Part shown: positions 57,486-64,000 of the stretch, in pieces | Numbering within the stretch: the stretch's first letter is position 1 | Layout of the letters: every line of letters starts with the position of its first letter | Assembly: GCA_021203205.1 (NCBI GenBank) | Contig: JAJQBQ010000038.1 | Coordinates: 85,474-149,473 of the forward strand | Source of the DNA: Lachnospiraceae bacterium | Lineage (GTDB): Bacteria > Bacillota > Clostridia > Lachnospirales > Lachnospiraceae | DNA: 64,000 nucleotides | Direction of reading: 5' to 3' | The notes under the pieces: generated by a model | What the model saw: only the letters and a program-made list of their open reading frames with translations | What the model was told of the DNA's origin: nothing | Database searches by the model: none | Made by a program: the position numbers and the translations under genes

Positions 57486-57585
57486 GGGTTTCAATAAGTC
57501 CCCCTGAGGCCATGATTCCATGTTGATTTCATGGATCAGGGAGGCCGGACATAAGATCAGGACAGATTTTTTTCAAACAAACCGC

Positions 57586-57614
57586 TTGAATAACGTCGCC
57601 AATGATGTTATGAT
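57586..57614 (+). promoter_or_regulatory. secA promoter
   Basis: TTGAAT (57586-57591) and TATGAT (57609-57614) are 17 bases apart, leaving a ~115-base leader. Confidence 0.7.
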
Positions 57615-57732
57615 AGCGGTTGTTTTTTATTTGGAAAAGGCGATGACGAATGCCAGAGTGAACGCTCTCCATTTCTTTCGAGAGTCATCGGCTTTAAAAA
57701 GACACCAACCCGTTATCAAAGGAGTATGAACT

Positions 57733-60321
57733 ATGGGTATCTATACAAAACTGTTCGGCACGCGCAGCGAACGCGAGATCAAACGCATCCGCCCGCTGGT
57801 GAACAAAATCGTGGAGCTCCGCCCCACCATGATGGCCATGACGGACGACGAGATGCGCGCGAAGACGGAGGAGTTCAAGCGCCGTCTGGCCGAAGGCAAG
57901 GAGACGCTGGACGACATCCTCCCGGAGGCGTACGCGCTGGTGCGCGAGGCGGCGAGGCGTGTGCTGCACACGGAACACTACGAGGTGCAGCTCATCGGCG
58001 GCATCATCCTCCACCAGGGGCGCATCGCCGAGATGAAGACCGGTGAAGGTAAGACGCAGACCTGTCTGTTGCCCGCCTATCTGAATGCGCTGGAGGGCAA
58101 GGGTGTCCACGTGGTGACGGTGAACGATTACCTGGCGAACCGTGACGCGGAGTGGATGGGCCAGGTGCACCGCTTCCTGGGGCTTACCGTCGGCTGCGTG
58201 TTAAACAGCATGACCAGCGATGAGCGAAGAGAACAGTATAATTGCGACATCACCTATATCACAAATAATGAGCTTGGCTTTGATTATCTGCGTGATAACA
58301 TGGTCATTTACAAGGAAAAGCTGGTGCAGCGGGGTCTGCACTATGCCATCGTCGATGAGGTGGACTCGGTACTGATCGATGAAGCCCGCACACCGCTGAT
58401 CATTTCCGGGCAGAGCGGGAAGTCCACGAAGCTCTACGACGCCTGCGACATCCTGGCCCAGCAGATGGTGAAGGGCACCTACAAGGGCGAGCAGTCCAAG
58501 ATGGACATGATTATGCGGCAGGAGGAGGAAGAGGACGGCGACTTTATCGTCAACGAGAAGGATAAGGTGGTGAGCCTCACCGCCGCCGGTGTGGAGAAGG
58601 TGGAGAAGTTCTTCCATCTGGACAATCTGGCGGACGCGGAGAATCTGGACATTCAGCACAACATCATCCTGGCACTGCGGGCCCACAACCTGATGTTCCG
58701 GGATCAGGACTACGTGGTGAAGGACGACCAGGTGCTGATCGTGGACGAGTTCACCGGCCGCATCATGCCGGGTCGCCGCTATTCGGACGGTCTGCATCAG
58801 GCCATCGAGGCGAAGGAGCACGTGAAGGTGAAGCGGGAGAGCAAGACCCTCGCCACCATCACCTTCCAGAATTTCTTCAATAAATATGAGAAAAAGTGCG
58901 GCATGACCGGTACCGCCCTCACCGAGGAGCAGGAGTTCCGAAATATTTACGGCATGGACGTGGTGGAGGTGCCGACGAACGTGCCGGTGCGCCGTATCGA
59001 CCACAATGATGCTTTCTACAAGACCCGCCGCGAAAAGCTGAACGCAGTGGTGGAGGATGTGGTGCAGTCCCACGAAAAGGGCCAGCCGGTGCTGGTGGGC
59101 ACCATCACCATCGAGGCTTCCGAGGAGGTCAGCAAGCTGTTACGGCGACGCGGCATCGAGCATAAAGTGCTGAATGCCAAGTTCCACGAGCTGGAGGCGG
59201 AGATCATTGCCGATGCCGGTGTGCACGGCGCGGTCACTATCGCCACCAACATGGCCGGCCGTGGTACGGATATCAAGCTGGACGACGAGGCGAGAGCAGC
59301 CGGCGGCTTAAAGGTCATCGGCACGGAGCGCCACGATGCCAGACGTATCGACAACCAGCTGCGAGGCCGTTCCGGCCGTCAGGGCGACCCGGGCGAATCC
59401 AGGTTCTACATTTCCCTGGAGGACGACCTGATGCGCCTGTTCGGGCAGGAGCGCCTGATGAGCATCTTCAACGCACTGAACGTGGAAGAGGGCATGCAGC
59501 TGGAACACAAGATGTTAAGCAACGCCATCGAGAACGCCCAGAAGAAGATTGAGGGCAATCATTTTGCGGTCCGCAAGAACCTGATGGAGTACGACCGGGT
59601 CAACAACGACCAGCGCGAGATTATCTACGCGGAGCGTTTCCGGGTGCTGAACGGCGAAAACATGCGCGAGTCCATCATGAAGATGATCCAGGATACCGTC
59701 GACCACCTGGTGGACAGCGTCATCTCCGACGAGCGCAGCCCCCGCGACTGGGACATGGACGAACTAAATCGGGTATTGCTTCCGGTGTTTCCGCTGGAAG
59801 CGCCCATTGTGCTGACGGAAGACCAGCTGGACAGCTATAAAACCGCCCAGCTGAAGCAGGATATCAAAGAAGAAGCTGTAAAACTCTATAACCAGAAGGA
59901 AGCGGAGTTCCCGCAGGCCGAAATGATGCGCGAGGCGGAACGAGTCATCCTCTTAAAAGTCATTGACCAGAAATGGATGAACCACATCGACGACATGGAT
60001 CAGCTGCGCCAGGGCATCGGCCTCCAGGCGCTGGGTCAGCGCGACCCGGTGGTGGAATACCGCATGGCCAGCTTCGATATGTTTGACGAGATGACCGCGT
60101 CCATCCAGCGCGACACTGTGCAGACACTGCTGCACTTAAAGATTGAGCAGAAGCTTGAGCGCGAGGAGGTGGCGAAGGTGACCGGCACCAACAAGGACGA
60201 CACAGCCGTTAAGAAGCCGACAAAGCGGGCGAACGCGAAAATTTACCCGAATTCCCCGTGCCCCTGCGGCTCCGGCAAGAAGTATAAGTATTGCCACGGG
60301 GCGGCAAACGCGGTGAATTGA
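57733..60321 (+). CDS. secA: preprotein translocase ATPase SecA
   Basis: An 862-residue SecA motor that drives secretory preproteins through SecYEG. Walker A is [40 protein letters not shown] and [20 protein letters not shown] are clear. The C-terminus carries the zinc-binding [14 protein letters not shown] that contacts SecB-like partners or lipids. Length is normal. CAAAGGAGTATGAACT precedes the ATG. prfB follows after 300 bases, a common Firmicutes pairing. Confidence 0.97.
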   Translation: MGIYTKLFGTRSEREIKRIRPLVNKIVELRPTMMAMTDDEMRAKTEEFKRRLAEGKETLDDILPEAYALVREAARRVLHTEHYEVQLIGGIILHQGRIAEMKTGEGKTQTCLLPAYLNALEGKGVHVVTVNDYLANRDAEWMGQVHRFLGLTVGCVLNSMTSDERREQYNCDITYITNNELGFDYLRDNMVIYKEKLVQRGLHYAIVDEVDSVLIDEARTPLIISGQSGKSTKLYDACDILAQQMVKGTYKGEQSKMDMIMRQEEEEDGDFIVNEKDKVVSLTAAGVEKVEKFFHLDNLADAENLDIQHNIILALRAHNLMFRDQDYVVKDDQVLIVDEFTGRIMPGRRYSDGLHQAIEAKEHVKVKRESKTLATITFQNFFNKYEKKCGMTGTALTEEQEFRNIYGMDVVEVPTNVPVRRIDHNDAFYKTRREKLNAVVEDVVQSHEKGQPVLVGTITIEASEEVSKLLRRRGIEHKVLNAKFHELEAEIIADAGVHGAVTIATNMAGRGTDIKLDDEARAAGGLKVIGTERHDARRIDNQLRGRSGRQGDPGESRFYISLEDDLMRLFGQERLMSIFNALNVEEGMQLEHKMLSNAIENAQKKIEGNHFAVRKNLMEYDRVNNDQREIIYAERFRVLNGENMRESIMKMIQDTVDHLVDSVISDERSPRDWDMDELNRVLLPVFPLEAPIVLTEDQLDSYKTAQLKQDIKEEAVKLYNQKEAEFPQAEMMREAERVILLKVIDQKWMNHIDDMDQLRQGIGLQALGQRDPVVEYRMASFDMFDEMTASIQRDTVQTLLHLKIEQKLEREEVAKVTGTNKDDTAVKKPTKRANAKIYPNSPCPCGSGKKYKYCHGAANAVN

Positions 60322-60618
60322 AGGGATGTGAGGTCCGGTTTTCCATAAGTATGAATCGCCGTGCTCGTAAGTCATGATATATTTTGTGGTGTGGATGCAA
60401 AGTCTGCATTACAAATATGAAATTGACATATTTGCAAAATCGTGGTCTGAAAAAATGATGTCTGAAATGCGAGATGTGGTAAGTTTGCCCAATTAGAACC
60501 TGAAAACGGAGGTGGGGCGACTTTGAACTTAAGCAGGGTTTATTGTAAATATAAAACCGTGGCTTCAGGCGATTTTTAAACAGCTGCAAGAAGTTAAGAA
60601 GGAGTTGATAAAATAATT
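60322..60618 (+). other. secA-prfB intergenic region
   Basis: No gene is seen. It contains TTGACATATTTGC near 60424 without a clear -10, and GGAGGTGGGGCGACTTTGA near 60510. The latter superficially resembles the prfB frameshift signal but is far upstream of, and unconnected to, the prfB frame. The ribosome-binding site for prfB is AAGAAGGAG, 12 bases before ATG. Confidence 0.4.
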
Positions 60619-61734
60619 ATGGTAGAACTGGATCAGTTTAAATATAAGCTCGGCACCTACGAGGGGCCGATGAGAGAGCTGGAAAACTCTCTGGATCTTG
60701 AAAATAAGAAGAAACGTCTGGACGAGCTGACTCCCATGATGGAGCAGCCCGGCTTCTGGGACGACATGGAGCAGGCGCAGAAGGTCATGAAGGAGCAGAG
60801 CACCTTAAAGGATGTGCTGGAAGGCTTTGGAAAGCTGCGCTCACAGTATGAGGACGTGGAGACGCTGCTCGCCATGGGCTATGAGGAAAATGATGAGAGT
60901 CTCATCCCGGAGGTGGAAGCGGCCCTCGGCGAGTTTGAGGAAGCCTTTGAAGAGCTAAGGCTCAGTACGCTGCTCTCCGATGAATACGACCACTGCAACG
61001 CTATTTTGAAGCTGAACGCCGGCGCAGGCGGCACGGAAGCCTGCGACTGGACCGGCATGCTTTACCGCATGTACACCCGCTGGGCGGAGAGAAGAGGCTT
61101 CACCACCGAGGTGCTGGACTACCTGGAAGGCGATGAGGCCGGCATCAAGTCGGTCACGGTGCAGATCAACGGGGAAAATGCCTACGGCTACCTGAAATCC
61201 GAGCACGGTGTGCACCGTCTGGTGCGCATCTCGCCCTTCAATGCGGCCGGCAAGCGGCAGACATCCTTCTCCTCCTGTGATGTGATGCCGGAGATCGAGG
61301 AGGACACAGGCGTGGAGATCGACGAAAAAGACCTGCGCATCGACACCTACCACTCCAGCGGCGCCGGCGGACAGCATATCAACAAGACATCCTCTGCCAT
61401 CCGCATCACCCACCTGCCCACCGGCATTGTGGTGACCTGCCAGAACGAGCGCTCTCAGTTCCAGAACAAGGACAAGGCCATGCAGATGCTGCGGGCGAAG
61501 CTGAGCCTCTTAAAAAAACAGGAGGAAGAAGAAAAGCGCCTGGGCATCCGCGGAGAGGTGAAGGAGATCAACTTTGGCAGCCAGATCCGCTCCTATGTGC
61601 TGCAGCCCTACACCATGGTAAAAGACCTGCGCACCGGTTTTGAGAGCGGCAACGCGGCCAGCGTGCTGGACGGGAACCTGGATCCGTTTATCGGGGCATA
61701 TTTGAGCTGGCTGCGGACCGGAAATACGCAGTAA
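60619..61734 (+). CDS. prfB: peptide chain release factor 2, no programmed frameshift
   Basis: A 371-residue RF2, which terminates translation at UGA and UAA. The recognition motif SPF is in RISPFNAAGKRQ and the catalytic GGQ in SGAGGQHINKTSSA. In many bacteria codon ~26 is an in-frame UGA needing +1 frameshifting. Here the corresponding stretch, ELENSLDLENKKKRL, reads straight through (CTG GAT CTT), so RF2 is made without autoregulatory frameshifting. Confidence 0.95.
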   Translation: MVELDQFKYKLGTYEGPMRELENSLDLENKKKRLDELTPMMEQPGFWDDMEQAQKVMKEQSTLKDVLEGFGKLRSQYEDVETLLAMGYEENDESLIPEVEAALGEFEEAFEELRLSTLLSDEYDHCNAILKLNAGAGGTEACDWTGMLYRMYTRWAERRGFTTEVLDYLEGDEAGIKSVTVQINGENAYGYLKSEHGVHRLVRISPFNAAGKRQTSFSSCDVMPEIEEDTGVEIDEKDLRIDTYHSSGAGGQHINKTSSAIRITHLPTGIVVTCQNERSQFQNKDKAMQMLRAKLSLLKKQEEEEKRLGIRGEVKEINFGSQIRSYVLQPYTMVKDLRTGFESGNAASVLDGNLDPFIGAYLSWLRTGNTQ

Positions 61735-61837
61735 TTTCCGGTCAACTCTGTCGATTACCGGGTGCACTGTGTTTCGTTGCCTGAAAATCGTGACCGGGAA
61801 ATCAAAGACAGAAAAAACACTGTGACAGAAAAAGCGC

Positions 61838-61866
61838 TTGACTTCTTTGCCCATATTCTCTATAAT
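61838..61866 (+). promoter_or_regulatory. promoter of the HPr-like gene
   Basis: TTGACT (61838-61843) and TATAAT (61861-61866) are 17 bases apart. The ~185-base leader includes the palindromic element at 61898-62024. Confidence 0.85.
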
Positions 61867-61897
61867 CTTGTCATCATAGGAAGTTTGGCGCAAAAGC

Positions 61898-62024
61898 GTT
61901 ACTGTTCATGGTTGGTCTTAAGTGATTTCGTAAATCCATGTCGGAAGGCAAAGCAAAGGGATTTTTCTTCATTGCACTGTAAGGAAATTTATGAAATCAC
62001 TTAAGGCCGACTGCGAATAGCAAT
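61898..62024. repeat. palindromic MITE-like element, copy D
   Basis: The left end GTTACTGTTCATGG (61898-61911) fits the family terminus; the right end reads CTGCGAATAGCAAT. Inner arms pair: GGTCTTAAGTGATTTCGTAAA (first 20 bases) opposes ATTTATGAAATCACTTAAGG. It lies inside the transcribed leader of the HPr-like gene. Confidence 0.75.
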
Positions 62025-62056
62025 AGGAAAAGCCGAACTATAAGGAGGTAACCGAA

Positions 62057-62293
62057 ATGACTGTTGTAAATGTAAACATCAACACGATCGAGAAGGTTAA
62101 AAGCTTCGTGAATGTCCTCGTAAAGTTTGACTGCGACTTCGACCTGGTATCCGGAAGATATGTGGTTGACGCAAAGTCTATCATGGGCATCTTCAGCATG
62201 GATCTTGCAAAGCCGATCCAGCTGAACATCCATGTGGATAACGAGGATGCAACGGAAATCCTGGCGGCACTCGATCCGTACATTATCAAGTAG
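62057..62293 (+). CDS. HPr-like protein lacking the active-site His (Crh-like)
   Basis: A 78-residue HPr-fold protein. The region around the regulatory Ser-46 is conserved (VVDAKSIMGIFSMDLAKPIQ), but the N-terminal helix reads INTIEKVKSFVNV where HPr has the phosphotransfer His in GLHARPA. It therefore cannot act in PTS phosphorelay but could be phosphorylated on Ser, as Bacillus Crh is, to work with CcpA in carbon catabolite control. TAAGGAGGTAACCGAA precedes the ATG. A strong terminator follows. Confidence 0.85.
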   Translation: MTVVNVNINTIEKVKSFVNVLVKFDCDFDLVSGRYVVDAKSIMGIFSMDLAKPIQLNIHVDNEDATEILAALDPYIIK

Positions 62294-62312
62294 AACGACG
62301 AACTGAGGAGAT

Positions 62313-62349
62313 CCGTCTGATCCGCGTGTGCGGGTCAGACGGGTTTTTT
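62313..62349 (+). terminator. terminator after the HPr-like gene
   Basis: CCGTCTGATCCGC pairs with GCGGGTCAGACGG (one G-U), loop GTGT, followed by GTTTTTT. Confidence 0.92.
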
Positions 62350-62384
62350 CGTATAGGGAACAGGAAGGCAGAAGAGGTACTATT

Positions 62385-63470
62385 ATGAAGTTTTATATCC
62401 CCACCAAAATCTACAGCGAAGAAAACTGCGTGGTAAACCACGCCGCGGAGCTGGCCGCATTCGGAAAAAAGGCCATGATCGTGACCGGCAGGCATTCGGC
62501 GAAGGCGAACGGCTCCCTGTCGGATGTCCTGTCCGCCCTGGGTAGTCAGGAGGTGGACTCTGTCATTTTTGATGAGATTGAGGAGAACCCTTCCATCGAG
62601 ACCGTCATGAAGGCCAGAGAAGCGGGTCTTGCGGCGAAGGTGGACTTTGTCATCGGCATCGGCGGCGGTTCGCCGCTTGACGCGGCGAAGGCCATCGCCA
62701 TGATGATCGCAAACCCGGACGAGGATGACTCCCTTCTCTATGATGCCACGAAGCCCACGAAGCATCTGCCGGTGGTCAATGTGCCCACCACGGCGGGCAC
62801 CGGCTCGGAGGCGACGCCGTATTCCATCCTCACCATCCACAAAAAGCACACGAAAAAGAGCCTGCCGCACCTGATTTTCCCGGCGCTCTCCCTGGTGGAC
62901 GGCCGCTACCTGACCTCCATCTCGAAGACCGGCATGGTGAACACGGCGGTGGATACGCTGGCTCACCTGATCGAAAGCTACTTAAACGCGAAGGCCACCG
63001 GCTACAGCCGCATGTTCGCAGAGCGGGGCCTGCGGCTATGGGCGAAAGAAAAGCTGTTGCTGGACTCGGAGCCCGCAGATTTGAACTTCGAAGAGCAGAG
63101 TCTGCTTATGGAGACATCCACCATCGGCGGCATCGCCATCACCCACACCAGCACATCCATCCCCCACGGGCTTAGTTACATGCTCACCTACGAGTACGGC
63201 ATTCCCCACGGCAAGGCGGTGGGCGTATTCCTGCCGGGATATCTGCGGGCCTATCTGGACCAGAGCGCGGTAGAGGAGGTGCTTGCGCTGCTGAAATTTG
63301 ACGACGTGGATCAGTTTGAGAAGTATATACGAAACATCCTCGGCCCGGTGGACGTGCCGAAGGAGAAGCTCGCCGAAAACGGGCGGCTCATATTTGACAA
63401 CGCGGCGAAGATGGCATCTTATCCTTATCCGATGAGTGAGGAGGAGATGATGGAGATCTGCATGCTGTGA
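62385..63470 (+). CDS. iron-containing alcohol dehydrogenase
   Basis: A 361-residue group III alcohol dehydrogenase. The nucleotide motif IGIGGGSPLDAAKAIAMM, PTTAGTGSEATPY and the metal-ligand region VDTLAHLIESY and ISTSIPHGLSYMLTYEYGIPHG-like sequence (as TSIPHGLSYM and YGIPHGKAVG) are present. It is closer to NADPH-dependent butanol/aldehyde reductases than to FucO. AGAAGAGGTACTATT precedes ATG 62385. The longer frame overlaps the preceding terminator and is rejected. Confidence 0.88.
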   Translation: MKFYIPTKIYSEENCVVNHAAELAAFGKKAMIVTGRHSAKANGSLSDVLSALGSQEVDSVIFDEIEENPSIETVMKAREAGLAAKVDFVIGIGGGSPLDAAKAIAMMIANPDEDDSLLYDATKPTKHLPVVNVPTTAGTGSEATPYSILTIHKKHTKKSLPHLIFPALSLVDGRYLTSISKTGMVNTAVDTLAHLIESYLNAKATGYSRMFAERGLRLWAKEKLLLDSEPADLNFEEQSLLMETSTIGGIAITHTSTSIPHGLSYMLTYEYGIPHGKAVGVFLPGYLRAYLDQSAVEEVLALLKFDDVDQFEKYIRNILGPVDVPKEKLAENGRLIFDNAAKMASYPYPMSEEEMMEICML

Positions 63471-63578
63471 TGATCTTTTAATGTTTGAATTATGGGACAT
63501 ATATTCAGGTAATCAGCTTTCATCATTTAAGTTATTCGGTCATCAGAAAAGGCGTATCAATGAAAAGAGGTGAGCAAA

Positions 63579-64000
63579 TTGGGAATTTATCTGAATCCGG
63601 ACAACCGTGATTTTAAAAAATCCAGAAATTCCAGGCTATATGTGGACAAGAGCATGCTGATCGACTACCTGAATCAGGTGATGGATACGGATCAGCAGTT
63701 TGTCAGCGTGAGCCGTCCCAGGCGGTTTGGCAAGTCCATGGCGGCAAACATGATCTCTGCCTATTACAGCAGAGGGTGCGATTCACGCAAAGTGTTTTCC
63801 GGGCTGAAAATTGCCGACAGTGTTGATTTCACAAAAAATCTCAATCAATACAATGTCATCCATCTGAATATGCAGGATCTGCTGACTGAGGCAGGCAGCG
63901 TGGAGGAAATGCTGAAACTTCTGCAGAGCTATATTCTGTTTGAGCTGACGGAGGAGTTCCCGGATGTGCGTTACTTTGACCGGACAAAGCTTGTTCGCTC
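63579..64000 (+). CDS. AAA-ATPase-like protein (truncated by window end)
   Basis: The first 140 codons of a gene that runs off the window. The start is a TTG with AAAGAGGTGAGC upstream: LGIYLNPDNRDFKKSRNSR in literal codons, then LYVDKSMLIDYLNQ. SVSRPRRFGKSMAANMISAY is the family P-loop. This matches the AAA-ATPase-like (PF09820-type) proteins that usually carry a PD-(D/E)XK nuclease domain at the C-terminus. They are abundant and often multicopy in gut Lachnospiraceae. Role unknown. Confidence 0.82.
   Translation, partial: MGIYLNPDNRDFKKSRNSRLYVDKSMLIDYLNQVMDTDQQFVSVSRPRRFGKSMAANMISAYYSRGCDSRKVFSGLKIADSVDFTKNLNQYNVIHLNMQDLLTEAGSVEEMLKLLQSYILFELTEEFPDVRYFDRTKLVR

Noticed and set aside
60505..60530. 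prfB frameshift-like signal (GGAGGTGGGGCGACTTTGA)
   Set aside because: It lies ~100 bases upstream of the real start and the RF2 N-terminus is complete from ATG 60619.

Overview
The window looks like chromosome of a spore-forming Lachnospiraceae (Clostridia, Bacillota). The clues are the acpP-rnc-smc-ftsY order, CIRCE (HrcA-type) operators in front of htpG and clpB, an alpha/beta-type small acid-soluble spore protein, Shine-Dalgarno sites close to AGGAGG, and several small protein families typical of this group (DUF5721-, DUF5662- and DUF2264-like, a Crh-like HPr). Coding sequence is GC-rich, with AT-rich promoters. The assignment rests on protein resemblance and gene order, not on a database search.

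Layout. 1-8.1 kb: housekeeping block (acpP, rnc, smc, ftsY), threonine ammonia-lyase and a HAD hydrolase. 8.1-8.4 kb: a free-standing structured RNA with its own promoter and terminator. 8.7-15 kb: a polysaccharide-lyase-like protein, a Uma2-family nuclease, a DUF2520 Rossmann protein and tilS. 15-18.4 kb: a small RiPP/export-like operon (HprK-like kinase, PqqD, and a signal-peptidase/ABC-exporter fusion). 18,468-30,151: an 11.7-kb integrated element. 30.4-42.3 kb: htpG, thrE, a purF paralogue, ybaK, a DUF5721 gene, a sialidase-like gene, clpB and cdd. 42.8-50.5 kb: SASP, a phosphatase, two COG0523 metallochaperone-type GTPases, hpf, padR and a serine recombinase. 50.8-57.5 kb: fucO, GH88, DUF2264 and a HipA-like kinase. 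57.7-64 kb: secA, prfB, the Crh-like HPr, a second Fe-alcohol dehydrogenase and the start of an AAA-ATPase.

The element is the most unusual part. Its tyrosine recombinase has inserted it into the CIRCE operator of htpG. The direct-repeat att core contains the left half-site and the loop of CIRCE, so the full operator and the htpG promoter are rebuilt at the right end. The element carries a divergent XRE repressor with two operators, a VapE-type primase/helicase beside an iteron-like region, two sigma-like regulators, a ribbon-helix-helix gene whose apparent operator sits next to the -10 of two opposing promoters, a likely type I toxin-antitoxin pair, and a transcription unit of two tRNA-like RNAs with closed anticodon arms. 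I see no capsid, terminase or relaxase gene, so it resembles a phage satellite or a non-conjugative integrative element.

Outside the element, intergenic DNA holds at least two dispersed repeat families: palindromic MITE-like units with ends close to GTTACTATTCAYGG, and a 40-bp unit around TTCATGGATTT. Several conserved enzymes (TilS, cytidine deaminase, DUF2520, the lyase-like protein) carry short in-frame tandem duplications in loops.
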